Below are positions 46,745 through 55,823 of a DNA stretch of 64,000 nucleotides, piece by piece. The position numbers and the translations under genes are program-made. Every line of letters starts with the position of its first letter. Positions within the stretch are counted from its first letter, which is position 1. The notes under the pieces are model-generated. The model was not told where the DNA came from, did not search any database, and saw nothing but the letters and a program-made list of their open reading frames with translations. This DNA comes from Zasmidium citrigriseum (Eukaryota; Ascomycota; Dothideomycetes; Mycosphaerellales; Mycosphaerellaceae): contig NHNW01000006.1 in assembly GCA_002786025.1 (NCBI GenBank), positions 558,001-622,000 on the forward strand, given 5' to 3'.

Positions 46745-48154
46745 CTATGAACGATGTCTCAGGCGAACCATTATCGGTTTACTCGGATGCTGCGTGGGCA
46801 GTTGCTTGATGTCTGCCGCCCAGTCTTCAGCTGTAGCGACCTCCCAACCCAGCCAACCCCGAACACCGACTGATTGGATCTGTCCTTCCAACATCGAATC
46901 GACTTCGCCGAATGCTTTCAATACAGCTTTCGCTGCCTCTGGGACGAATCTTGCGCCTAAACAAGTCTTCGGTCCCAGGCCAAAAGCTAGGGGTGGTGAA
47001 GGCTTCTCGTTCTGGAGATATCGCTTCGAATTGAACAGATTTGCATCGTCGCCGAATACCGACTTATCTCGATTCGCACCTGGAAGATATGTCCATACAT
47101 CCCAGCCTTTCCTCAAGAGAATGTCAGGCTCCATCTGGTTAGTGGACGTCAAAGTTCTTTCCTCAGTGCTTCGACGCATGACGCCACAAATTGGCGGGCT
47201 CACACGCATTGTTTCTGTCACGACCGATTCCTGCTTGGCGTGCTTCTCTTCGTCGGTACCGGACTCCATCCAACTCCACAGCGATTGGTCCGCCAAATAT
47301 ACGTTCAGAAGAATCGCCAGTAACAAACACGCGAAACCTTTCACAGCCAGGCTGCTGGTGGCCATGAGAATGTGGTTCACGATCTCCTCCCGTGGCCTGT
47401 CTCGAGCGACTTCCTCATCTATCCATGCCGGCATAGACTTATCCAGTCTACTCGAGATGACCTTCTGCAATTTCTTCCGAGCGCTGATGCCCACATGCCG
47501 AGGTGATGAGTAGAATCCGACATTGATGCTGATGGGCATCAAGGAGAACTGTCCGCGAAGAAGATTCTCCTGGAGCTTTACATATTCCGCATATCCTGGA
47601 TCATCAGGAGACATGTCCAGGAAGGTGCTCAGGAAGAGCTGCCACGCCAGCGTCTTGAGATGTGCGTAGAGATCAAAGGGGCTGTCGGTGGGAAGCTGTT
47701 TCAAGAATTGTATCGATATCGATTCGAGCTTCGATTGGCACTTCTCACTCAAAAGCTGTTTTGCGCTGGTCTCCCAACTGCTCCGCATCTGGGCGTGTGG
47801 ACATCCACCTGCAAGGAGCAGATTTGGCGGTGGGAAGAAGGGCTCCATCAGTTGTCGATACGGTGCGATAGCAACGTATGGCGGCGCTTTGTCCTCTTCG
47901 ACTCTTCTATCATCGGCGTTCAGAACTTCTCGGACATGTCGATATGCCGAAACCACAACGACATTTCGATTGAGGAGTGGGACATGAATCGGCGGTCGAT
48001 CATCTGCGTCGGAGGCACTTTGATAGTGTTCCCTGATTCGGTTTGCGAGGAAGGCCTCAGGACTGGCGTGGAAGGCGAAGTTCTCTGAGACGCCAGAGAC
48101 GAACGACGGACTGCCTCGAGGTACGACAGGTGGTGGTTTGTTGCTTTTCGCCAT
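46745..48154 (-). CDS. Cytochrome P450-like protein, divergent
   Basis: An intronless frame of 469 residues. The heme-binding loop FGLGPKTCLGARF near residue 395 has the consensus F-x2-G-x3-C-x-G with the thiolate Cys. The K-helix E-x2-R is TETMR near residue 314. The meander Pro-Glu-Arg-Phe is replaced by NLFNSKRYL. Where the I-helix A-G-x-D-T oxygen-binding motif should be, the sequence reads ILMATSSLAVKGFACLLLA with no acid-Thr pair, so oxygen activation may be altered. There is no N-terminal membrane anchor, so the protein is soluble or peripherally bound. It resembles CYP8/CYP7-type and peroxide- or prostacyclin-synthase-like P450s that lack the acid-alcohol pair, but the substrate is unknown. 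It is divergent from the CDP-alcohol transferase gene. Confidence 0.8.
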   Translation of the reverse strand: MAKSNKPPPVVPRGSPSFVSGVSENFAFHASPEAFLANRIREHYQSASDADDRPPIHVPLLNRNVVVVSAYRHVREVLNADDRRVEEDKAPPYVAIAPYRQLMEPFFPPPNLLLAGGCPHAQMRSSWETSAKQLLSEKCQSKLESISIQFLKQLPTDSPFDLYAHLKTLAWQLFLSTFLDMSPDDPGYAEYVKLQENLLRGQFSLMPISINVGFYSSPRHVGISARKKLQKVISSRLDKSMPAWIDEEVARDRPREEIVNHILMATSSLAVKGFACLLLAILLNVYLADQSLWSWMESGTDEEKHAKQESVVTETMRVSPPICGVMRRSTEERTLTSTNQMEPDILLRKGWDVWTYLPGANRDKSVFGDDANLFNSKRYLQNEKPSPPLAFGLGPKTCLGARFVPEAAKAVLKAFGEVDSMLEGQIQSVGVRGWLGWEVATAEDWAADIKQLPTQHPSKPIMVRLRHRS

Positions 48155-48509
48155 GGCAGGGTTTGGATGGTCCTCTTACGGTGAGCAAAGGGCTGATTGC
48201 ATGCTTGTTCGACAAAGTACTCCAGGCTAACCCGCCACCTGCAGCTAGAACTGAATGAGATGCTGTGCGATGCACCTACCCGAGCGCCCGCGGTCAGAGT
48301 TGATAGCGTCGAATTGCTGGGCTGGGTGGTGACGCAACGAAAGCTGAGCTCTCGCCCAGCGTTGGAGCTGTTCGCCAAGACAGCGATTTGCATGTGAGGT
48401 TTGGAATCCTTTTGCGCGTGGCATGGACTGAGCCACATTTCGAGCTTTTGGAGCAGAACAACAAGCTGGCTGTCTGGACAGTCGAATACAAGCCTCTACG
48501 CTACAGGCC
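48155..48509. promoter_or_regulatory. Divergent promoter between P450 and CDP-alcohol transferase
   Basis: 355 bp containing both promoters. No clear TATA box and no coding motif. Confidence 0.45.
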
Positions 48510-49172
48510 ATGTTCGACATCACGCTACGCCCGCTCAAAGATCGCCTCTTCGACCCGCTTTGCGCAGCCATACCATCAGCGGTCACACCCCTGCATCTCA
48601 CCATCCTTGCCTTCGTCCTGGGCATTGGATCCTGCCTAGCAGCAGCAACGTCCTCACCAACATGGGCCGTCATCCTCTGGGTCCTAAATCGCTGCTTCGA
48701 CTGCCTCGACGGAGCCGTCGCCCGTCAACGGAACCAAGCAAGCGATCTCGGTGGCTTCCTCGATCTTCTAGGAGACTTTATCATCTTCTCAGCCATTCCA
48801 ATATGCTGTGCCATCGGCCTGCCCAAGGATCTTGACGGCGCTGATATGCAGATGCTATGGATGTCGGTCGCGGTAGCGGAGGCGACATTCCATGTGAATA
48901 ACTTTGTGTTGTTTTACATTGCGGCTGTGGCGGAGAAGCAGAAAGCGGAACGAAAGGAGGCTGAAGTGAAAGAACTGACGAGCGTCATGATGAGGCCGGC
49001 TCTTATTGAGGGATTTGAGAGTGGTCTTGTCTTTACGATTATGCTGGCGAAGCCGGAGTGGACTGAGCTGCTATGCTGGGTCATGTCCGCGGGCGTGGCG
49101 ATTGGGACGTTGCAGAGGGTGACTTGGGTCGTACGAGCTCTCTCGATACCGGTCTCAGAGAAGACCAAATGA
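48510..49172 (+). CDS. CDP-alcohol phosphatidyltransferase family protein
   Basis: An intronless frame of 220 residues with the complete family signature D-x2-D-G-x2-A-R-x8-G-x3-D-x3-D at residues 64-89: D64, D67, G68, A71, R72, G81, D85 and D89 are all present. Such enzymes transfer a phosphoalcohol from a CDP donor to an acceptor alcohol using metal bound by these aspartates, as in phosphatidylinositol, phosphatidylglycerophosphate or cholinephosphotransferase reactions. About five to six hydrophobic helices are visible (27-47, 52-62, 91-103, 112-135, 180-205), so it is an integral membrane protein. It is short for the eukaryotic choline/ethanolamine enzymes and resembles compact prokaryote-type members. 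Convergent with the next gene, 8 bp between stops. Confidence 0.88.
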   Translation: MFDITLRPLKDRLFDPLCAAIPSAVTPLHLTILAFVLGIGSCLAAATSSPTWAVILWVLNRCFDCLDGAVARQRNQASDLGGFLDLLGDFIIFSAIPICCAIGLPKDLDGADMQMLWMSVAVAEATFHVNNFVLFYIAAVAEKQKAERKEAEVKELTSVMMRPALIEGFESGLVFTIMLAKPEWTELLCWVMSAGVAIGTLQRVTWVVRALSIPVSEKTK

Positions 49173-49180
49173 GCATCTCC

Positions 49181-49606
49181 TCACAGCGAAGCCTGCCCTC
49201 CCTTCTCCACCAACCCCTTCCCCTCAAGCACCTCCCAAAACCTCCCCGCATCCCCCTGACACCCGGCCAAATCCCCCAAATCCGCCACAATCTCCACCTC
49301 GCCGGCCCCCTCCCTCTTCAACACCACGGGATACCGCACGCCCTTCCCCTTGACCCAGTCCTTCACCTCCCCCTCCACCTCGTCCCGATGCCACTGCACG
49401 ACCGCCCAACCCTGCGCTTCGATGTCGCGTTTCGTGGCCGTCCAGTTGGGCGCTTCTTTGAGCGAGAGGCCGCCGTGGGTGATGTCGCAGGCGGCGCATT
49501 CGGGGGTTTCCTTGGAAGAGGAGAGTTTGTTGAAGGCGTAGGTGAGTTTGCCGCGGAGGGTGGAGTTGGCGTTGTAGATTATTATTAGTTGTTTGGGGGT
49601 GGACAT
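49181..49606 (-). CDS. Conserved small protein with CxxC and D-I-T-H-G motif
   Basis: An intronless frame of 141 residues. It opens with LIIIYNANSTLRGKLTYAFNKLSS, followed by ECAACDITHGGLSLKEAPNW. I know similar wording (YNA-x-S near the start, then C-x2-C-x2-THG) from uncharacterised small bacterial proteins, which suggests an ancient or transferred family. The CxxC could bind metal or be redox active. A helix-rich second half contains alternating charged residues. There is no signal peptide or membrane helix, so it is likely cytosolic. No function is assigned. Confidence 0.7.
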   Translation of the reverse strand: MSTPKQLIIIYNANSTLRGKLTYAFNKLSSSKETPECAACDITHGGLSLKEAPNWTATKRDIEAQGWAVVQWHRDEVEGEVKDWVKGKGVRYPVVLKREGAGEVEIVADLGDLAGCQGDAGRFWEVLEGKGLVEKGGQASL

Positions 49607-50001
49607 TGTGGATATTGGTCCTGTCGTGTGGTTGTTGGAAGAAAATAGATTGTTTGGAAGGAAGATGAATGTAGATATTCAAGGCAACGTGGTAACCCTG
49701 GGAGCTCTGGGAGCAGTTTATACGTCATCCAACAGAGCTCTGTAGCACGGTAAGCTCAGCCGTAATAGTCGAATACGCACATGCGTTGGTGGCGAACACA
49801 AGGGTGTTCTACGTGGCTATGTAGACATGGGGTTTCGATTCCAAATCGAAGTGGTTGCGAGTCTCAGGTCGACAGTCGAGATGGCCACTGTTTCGAGTGG
49901 TACTTTCGATCTGGTACGGGAGAGGATTGCCAAATTGGGTTGCAAAACATTCGTATACGCATCAGACTGGTATCTGGAATCTATCTCTACTCTTCATGAA
50001 G
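49607..50001. other. Intergenic, no supported gene
   Basis: 395 bp between two minus-strand genes. A plus-strand frame at 49827-50015 is short and motif free. Confidence 0.45.
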
Positions 50002-50985
50002 TCATGACTTCGTAGCCCAATTCCAAACCCCATCACACCAATTGAAATACGGCTCAAAGCCGCCCTCCCCATTAGCATGATGCAACGCATGCTTCCTCGC
50101 ACCGCCTCCCCAACCCGCAGGCAGAATCTTGTCATACGCCCACGGCAAATCCAACCCACTATGAATCTCCACCAGCAACCACACAAAAACCGGCACGAAA
50201 GCCGTCCTCGTCAAGACATGGCTCCCGATGATATTGAGGCTGAAGTTCGCGAGCAGGACCAGACCCAGCCGCTCGAAAATGTGTAGCTGATTCGTGACCT
50301 GGGGATGGATCTCGCCATGGGAATGGTGCGGACGATGCCATGTTCGGAGGAGAGGAAGGATGTGCATTGCGAGGTGGAAGGCGAAGAAGAGGGCGTCGTA
50401 GAGGATGAAGCTCGTTATGAGTTCGGTGGCCAAGCGGCGGCTTGAGGGGGCTTCCAAGGGTAAGGCCCGGGTTGTTTGGAGTGGTGAGGAGAGGCTGAAG
50501 TTGTGAAGGCTTGGGACGAGGAATGTTGCTCGATGATGGCCAGCCACCAGGGAAGGGTCGTAGTTGCCGGATTTGAGCATGTCTTCTAGAGGTACGTCGG
50601 CGAATTTCTTGATCATGAGGAGGTCGAGGGCCATTAGGGGCGCTACGTAGGTGAGTGCTTCGTAGCCTCGTCTGGCTGGTCTTCGCATGCCTTTTGGTTT
50701 TGGGGGTTGTTTGGCGTTTGATGCTTGTTCTCCTTGGTGTGCGATTCGCCACTCTGGGTGTTTCATGAACGCCACAGTGAGAGGCACTTCAGTTGCTGCG
50801 TAGCAGAATACCGTCCAGAGCGTCTCGAACGTCGACCATTGGTATACTCGCCACGCTCGTAAAGTGTCCCACAGGAATTTCATCGCTGGCTGCCAGAGGG
50901 CTGGGGCCAAGATAGCAGAGCCCAGCAGGGCCACGAGGATGGCTCTCGCGTAGAGCACATGGCTGGTCTGCTGTCGTTCGATCAT
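50002..50985 (-). CDS. Fatty acid hydroxylase / sterol desaturase superfamily protein
   Basis: An intronless frame of 327 residues. The three histidine clusters of the superfamily are present: HLAMH (H-x3-H) near residue 205, WHRPHHSH (H-x2-HH) near residue 218, and HALHH (H-x2-HH) near residue 300, which together bind two irons. Hydrophobic helices flank them (14-34, 105-125, 180-205, 245-275), as expected for an ER membrane protein. Family members hydroxylate or desaturate lipids such as C4-methyl sterols, C5 sterol, sphingoid bases or fatty acids. The spacing does not let me choose among these. Divergent from the flavin monooxygenase, with 217 bp between starts. Confidence 0.9.
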   Translation of the reverse strand: MIERQQTSHVLYARAILVALLGSAILAPALWQPAMKFLWDTLRAWRVYQWSTFETLWTVFCYAATEVPLTVAFMKHPEWRIAHQGEQASNAKQPPKPKGMRRPARRGYEALTYVAPLMALDLLMIKKFADVPLEDMLKSGNYDPSLVAGHHRATFLVPSLHNFSLSSPLQTTRALPLEAPSSRRLATELITSFILYDALFFAFHLAMHILPLLRTWHRPHHSHGEIHPQVTNQLHIFERLGLVLLANFSLNIIGSHVLTRTAFVPVFVWLLVEIHSGLDLPWAYDKILPAGWGGGARKHALHHANGEGGFEPYFNWCDGVWNWATKS

Positions 50986-51202
50986 GTTGCTGGCAGTATG
51001 GTTGACATCGGATGAAAGTAGATCGCCATCTTGAGGTTTTGTAGAGCTGCGAAGAGTTTTGGCCAGAGATCTGGTTGGTGATTTGAGTTTCGATGACGGC
51101 TGGGGCGCCGGAGTGATCTCCTCGGCCTTGGCGTCTGCTGATCCTTCGACCTTGGGCAGCGTGGGGTGTTCTTTGTTTCCACATCATCAGCAAGATGGTG
51201 AC

Positions 51203-53004
51203 ATGAATCAAGAAGAGGCCGAGAGATATGATCTCGTTATCATTGGGGCTGGCATCTATGGCATCCAAGCCGCCCGAACGTACCTTGAAATCCATTCAAC
51301 CGCCAAGGTAGTCGTGTTGGAGGCCAGCGGACGCATTGGCGGAGTTTGGTCTCGGGGTGAGTATATTTCGACTGTCAATCTTGACCAACAGGCTGATGTA
51401 TGTTTTGGGCAGAGCGCGTATACAATGACTTCTGGACGCAGACGCCACTAGGAATACTGGAGTTCTCAGATCAGCTTATGCATGATGTGCCTCATTCCGA
51501 TACTCAATACGGCTTCTTCAAAGCAAGCCATGTGACGACATATTTGGAGCAATACTGTAAAGATCATGTCTACTCGGGCGCTTGTTTGGAATCCCGTATT
51601 CGCCTTGAAACTCCAATCCAGAAGGTCCGAAAGGATGGCTCGACTTGGATTGTGGAGGCCGGTTCGAAGGAGAGTGTCACTTTCCGAGCACCATCCGTGA
51701 TCGATGCGACTGGCTTGACCAGTAATCCAAATTGGCCTCACTTGCCAGGGCGAGAGATGTTCAAAGGCGACTTCATACATCACAAGGATTTTGCCAAGTT
51801 CGAAGCGAGCCCGACCTTTTCCTCGGTGCGAGACGTTGTGGTCATCGGCGGCGCAAAGTCAGCTGCAGACGTCGCATACTCGTGTGCGAAGGCTGGCAAG
51901 CAGGTGACGTGGATCATCCGAAAGTCTGGAGCAGGGCCAGCGGCATTTGCTTCTGCGAAAGGGTCAATGGGTTACAAGAACTCCAACGAGTTTTTCTACA
52001 CTCGTCTCACCTCACTATTCCTGGTCAGCCTCTTCTCTCTGCAAACAAGATTCTCAAATGTTCTCAGCTGGTTGAATCAGACCCGGGTCGGACAGGCTCT
52101 GGTAAAGAGTACATGGAAGCGAATCAACGCCAGAGCACATGCCGAAGCCCGATATGATCGTCTTGAGGGAAGGGAGAATGGCTTCTTCAACCTCAAGCCG
52201 GATACTGAGCTCTTCTGGCAGAACGACAGCACTGGTGTCAATCAGCGAGTGGACTTCTTCGATGTTATCTCGCGGCGGGTGAAAGTCGTTCGGGAAGACA
52301 TTGCTTGCATGGATGAGAGTGGCATCGTCCTGAACGACTCCACAAGATCAACCATTCCCGCAGATGTTGTAATTTGTGCGACTGGTTGGAAGCTGGAGCA
52401 TCCTTTCATAGAAAACAAGACCGCTGTGTCTCTCGGCCTTCCCGGAGACTCGAAGCAGCTGGACGTTGATCAACAAGCACACTGGCAGAAACTGGACCAG
52501 GCGGCCGAAAGGGATGTACTCAGCAAATTCCCGATCTTGGACAGTCCGTGGGCCCATGAGCAGAAGGTTTCGCATAAGGTGGACGACAAGACCCTACCTT
52601 TCCGGCTCTGGAAGTCAATGGTTTCTGCTTCGGATCCCTCGATCCTGTTCCTGGGGCAAGTCATGCTGGGCAACCACTTCCGTGCGGCAGAAGTCCAGGC
52701 CCTTTTTGCATGCGCCGTGCTTGACGAGAAAATTGCAATTCCCTCGAGGAGCGATATGGATGCCGCCATTGCTGAGACGGTGGCGTGGTGTCGAAGGCGA
52801 TACTTGAAGAAAGGCCAAACGGGCAACTGGTTCTACTGGGATCTGGTGCCTTACACTGACATGCTGCTGGCCGAGCTGGGCTTGAGTTCGCATCGCCAGT
52901 CTTCGTGGATCCAGGATCTGACCCGGCCGTGCTATGCAAAGGACCTTCGAGGTCTTGTTGGTGAATTTGCTCGAAAGTACGTGTTGTCGCCAGAAGGAGG
53001 TTGA
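51203..53004 (+). CDS. Flavin-containing monooxygenase (FMO/Baeyer-Villiger type)
   Basis: Exons 51203-51356 and 51413-53004 (56-nt intron) give 581 residues. The first Rossmann motif is IIGAGIYGIQAARTY for FAD, with VLEASGRIGGVWSR completing the typical FMO N-terminus. Splicing then adds ERVYNDFWTQTPLG, matching the family block with Tyr and Gln-Thr-Pro. A second nucleotide-binding loop (VVVIGGAKSAADVAYSCAKAG, Ala where a third Gly is usual) is for NADPH, and VICATGWKLEHPF corresponds to the late ATG-containing motif. Such enzymes oxygenate N, S or ketone groups. No C-terminal membrane helix is clear. The ATG at 51203 starts eleven residues before the first strand; an ATG a few bases upstream is followed at once by a stop. 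Confidence 0.9.
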
Positions 53005-53130
53005 AAGTCACTCGCCGTGGTTCGCCACCCCCTCCTCCTTACCCGAGCGGGGGCTGCAAACAAACGGCTCTTCGTCTCTCCCGCCCACCTCGATCATGCA
53101 CCACCCTGTACACCGACAACCACAGTCAAC

Positions 53131-55359
53131 ATGGACAACGAAGCGATGCTGAGCCAGCTCACCAAGCTGTTCGAGAAGCAGAAAAAATTGGCCAAATCCG
53201 CCAGCCAGCGCAAGGGCCAGAAGCCAACGGACAGAGCATCTCGCGCCGTGCTGGAGCAGCAATTCCCACCAATCTCTCCCTATACATATGGCCCAATGGT
53301 CCGTCAGACTGTCATCGGTTACGCCTACCCGCCATGTCGAGTCCCACTCGCCTACCTCAAGCCCATCACCATCGGCGACCTCGAGCTTGAGACAGTCCAT
53401 CGCGGCCGAGTCTTGATAGTCCGCGCTTTCGGATACCCCATTCGACTGCAGGCTATTCAGAACGCTATCGAGGATAGCGAAGGAGAGGTCGAGAGACTTT
53501 CAGTCTACAACGCCGAGACTGGGCTTCGCCCGGACCAAGTGCTTCCTGAAGGCCAAGTCCTGGCGATCAAAGAGCCATACTACAAGGTGACCGCCGACGG
53601 AGGACATACGGTCCGCGTGGATCACCCGTCAGACGTCGTTCTCCTACACCCTGATGACGACCTGGTTCCTTGGGAGCTGCGACCGAAACTACTGGAGCTT
53701 GGAGACACTACGCCGGCGGGTTGGAAAGCAAATGGAAATGCTGCCTTCAAGGCTAAAGACTATCGAGGCGCTGTCGACTTCTACTCAAGAGGACTCGAAG
53801 CAGTGACCGGTGAAGAGGAGGAAGGCAAGGAAACGCTCCGCCGGGATATGCATCGGAACCGCGCTCAGGCGAATCTCAGCTTGGGACGCTATGAGACTGC
53901 TTTGGCCGACGCTGAAGTTGCAATCATTCCATTGAAAGAATGCGCAAAGGCATCAGCAGAGACTGTAAAGCTGAACGTCAAGGCGCATTATCGTGCCGGC
54001 CTAGCGGGATACCACCTTCAAGACTACAGCAAAGCGAGATCCCAATTCGAAACCGCCCTCAAGTTGTCGCCAACGGACGAAGATGCTGCGCGCGAGCTGC
54101 TTCGGACTCAAGACCGCATAGAAGAGCAAGACGTGGGCACATACGATTTCGAAGCAATGACCGAATACGCCATGAACGTGAACAAGCGCCTTGATGCAGC
54201 TTCGTTCACAGCTAATGTCGTAGTGCAAAAGACTGATGGTCGAGGAAACGGGCTATTTGCTGCGAAGGACATCAAGGCTGGCGATCTATTGCTGGTTGAG
54301 AAGGCTCTCTGCGTTGCCTTCAACACTGAAGAGAGAGGCGACCAGAGTGTCATCATCAACATGAACACAGAAGTCATGTCTGTTGGCACCCATACCACTC
54401 GCCTCGTTGGTGTGGTTCACAAGCTTCTGCATAGCCCCAAGCTGGCTGAAGAGTTCATGAAGCTTTACGATGATGGATACCAGCCTCGCTGCATAAAGAT
54501 CGTGGATGGCCTTGTTACGGTCGACACCTTCCAAGCGGAAGCTGCTCTCGACTTCAACGGCTTTGGTTGTCCTCCAGTACCAAGCTGCATCAACACGGCC
54601 CCGACGGATCAAGCGACTGCGTCTACTGGAGTCTGGCTCACATCTTCATTCATCAATCACGACTGCACGGGCAACGCCGCACGCTCCTTCATCGGCGACA
54701 TGATGGTGATTCGGGCTACAAAGGACCTCAAGAAAGGTGACGAGATCATGATGCGGTATAAGAATACGCATGATGATCACGACCACTTCCAAAAGTCGCT
54801 GCAGCAGTCGTGGAAGTTCAAGTGCTCATGTGCTATCTGCGAGGCCGAGGCGAAGACACCAGAAGCCAAACGTAAACGGCGGACGGAATTCATCAAAGAA
54901 GCCGCAGCATTCATGCAAGCGAACGAGATCACCGACCAGAATCCGCCTCTTCCAAGCCAGGTCGCCAAAGCTGAGCAACTCCGTACCAAGATCGAAACAG
55001 CCTACGACAACGCCCTCTTCAAAGACCTCCCTCGCCACGGCCTCGTCGAGCTCGACCTCTGGCTCTGCACCGCTCACATCTTCAACTCTCCCGGCAAAGT
55101 CCAGAAGGCTGCACTCGCCGTGCTGAGGGATCTGGGCTTCAAGGTCACGGTCACGAAGAAGAAGGTCTCGATCGACCGGACGTACGCTCGAATGGATATG
55201 GCTGGTATCCAAGCTGGCATGTATCTGGCTATATCGTATCTTCGACAGGGCCAGAAGCAGCACGCAGAGCAGGTGGAGCAGTTCGCGAAGGGAATGTATG
55301 AGACCATTCATGGTTGCATGTTGGGCTTTGAGGAGAAGTTTGGGAGGGTGCAGGGTTAG
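53131..55359 (+). CDS. TPR and SET-domain protein (SMYD-like)
   Basis: An intronless frame of 742 residues starting MDNEAMLSQLTKLFEKQKKL. Residues about 195-330 are TPR-like helices (WKANGNAAFKAKDYRGAVDFYSRGLE; HRNRAQANLSLGRYETALADAEVAI; ARSQFETALKLSPTDEDA). A SET domain follows from about residue 370: GRGNGLFAAKDIKAGDLLLVEKAL, later SSFINHDCTGNAARSFIGDMMVIRATKDLKKGDEI with the NH-D-C catalytic turn near residue 508. The post-SET C-x-C-x2-C is KCSCAICEAE near residue 565. The TPR-first layout is common in fungal SET proteins and differs from animal SMYDs. The target is unknown; both histones and cytosolic proteins are known for SMYD enzymes. The ATG at 53131 follows a pyrimidine-rich leader. 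Confidence 0.9.
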   Translation: MDNEAMLSQLTKLFEKQKKLAKSASQRKGQKPTDRASRAVLEQQFPPISPYTYGPMVRQTVIGYAYPPCRVPLAYLKPITIGDLELETVHRGRVLIVRAFGYPIRLQAIQNAIEDSEGEVERLSVYNAETGLRPDQVLPEGQVLAIKEPYYKVTADGGHTVRVDHPSDVVLLHPDDDLVPWELRPKLLELGDTTPAGWKANGNAAFKAKDYRGAVDFYSRGLEAVTGEEEEGKETLRRDMHRNRAQANLSLGRYETALADAEVAIIPLKECAKASAETVKLNVKAHYRAGLAGYHLQDYSKARSQFETALKLSPTDEDAARELLRTQDRIEEQDVGTYDFEAMTEYAMNVNKRLDAASFTANVVVQKTDGRGNGLFAAKDIKAGDLLLVEKALCVAFNTEERGDQSVIINMNTEVMSVGTHTTRLVGVVHKLLHSPKLAEEFMKLYDDGYQPRCIKIVDGLVTVDTFQAEAALDFNGFGCPPVPSCINTAPTDQATASTGVWLTSSFINHDCTGNAARSFIGDMMVIRATKDLKKGDEIMMRYKNTHDDHDHFQKSLQQSWKFKCSCAICEAEAKTPEAKRKRRTEFIKEAAAFMQANEITDQNPPLPSQVAKAEQLRTKIETAYDNALFKDLPRHGLVELDLWLCTAHIFNSPGKVQKAALAVLRDLGFKVTVTKKKVSIDRTYARMDMAGIQAGMYLAISYLRQGQKQHAEQVEQFAKGMYETIHGCMLGFEEKFGRVQG

Positions 55360-55823
55360 AGACTGTAAGACTTGAATTCATGTTCGGTGCTGCTGGCTAA
55401 CAAGATAGGGGCAGCGCGATTGTACGAATAGCCGATGTGGTTGGGAGCTTTGTCGACCGTCCGTAAGGCCTAGAAGTATTTCATTGACAGCTTTCTTTGA
55501 CGGACTTTGCTTTTCCCCTGGCCGCGGCGAGCACAACAATTGCAAGGCCCTCCTATTTGATCTCAATGGCCTATGGGAAACTACGATGACGCTAACAAAG
55601 CAAATCTAGGCCACGCTCGCCCGTCGACTTTCGAACAAAGCACGAGGTCCAGCCTGATCGTGACGGACATTCTTTGTGTGGTCCGCAAACTGTTTTCTGG
55701 GATAGCTGTCAATGGATGACAGCACAGTTGATCTCCAGATGGAGAGCAGCAGTCCCACGAGCTCTATTGCCTACCTCCGTCTCACAAGACCGCGAATTGT
55801 TCCGACACTGAGCAGCTGTCACC
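55360..55823. promoter_or_regulatory. Upstream region of paralogue A
   Basis: 464 bp with no gene. From about 55611 to the ATG the sequence is recognisably related to the region upstream of paralogue B (about 59878-60096), so the duplication included the promoter. Confidence 0.6.
55671..55714 (+). promoter_or_regulatory. Conserved element upstream of paralogue A
   Basis: TCTTTGTGTG, then G-TCCGCAAACTG, then 11 variable bases, then AGCTGTCAATG. The same order and spacing occurs at 59945-59988 before paralogue B, 153 and 152 bp from the respective start codons. The first 22 bases differ at one position and the last 11 at one. It may be a regulatory site or retained 5' UTR sequence. Confidence 0.6.

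Noticed and set aside
49800..49870. T-arm-like sequence GGTTTCGATTCCAAATCG as possible tRNA
   Set aside because: No matching acceptor stem, D arm or anticodon arm could be folded around it.
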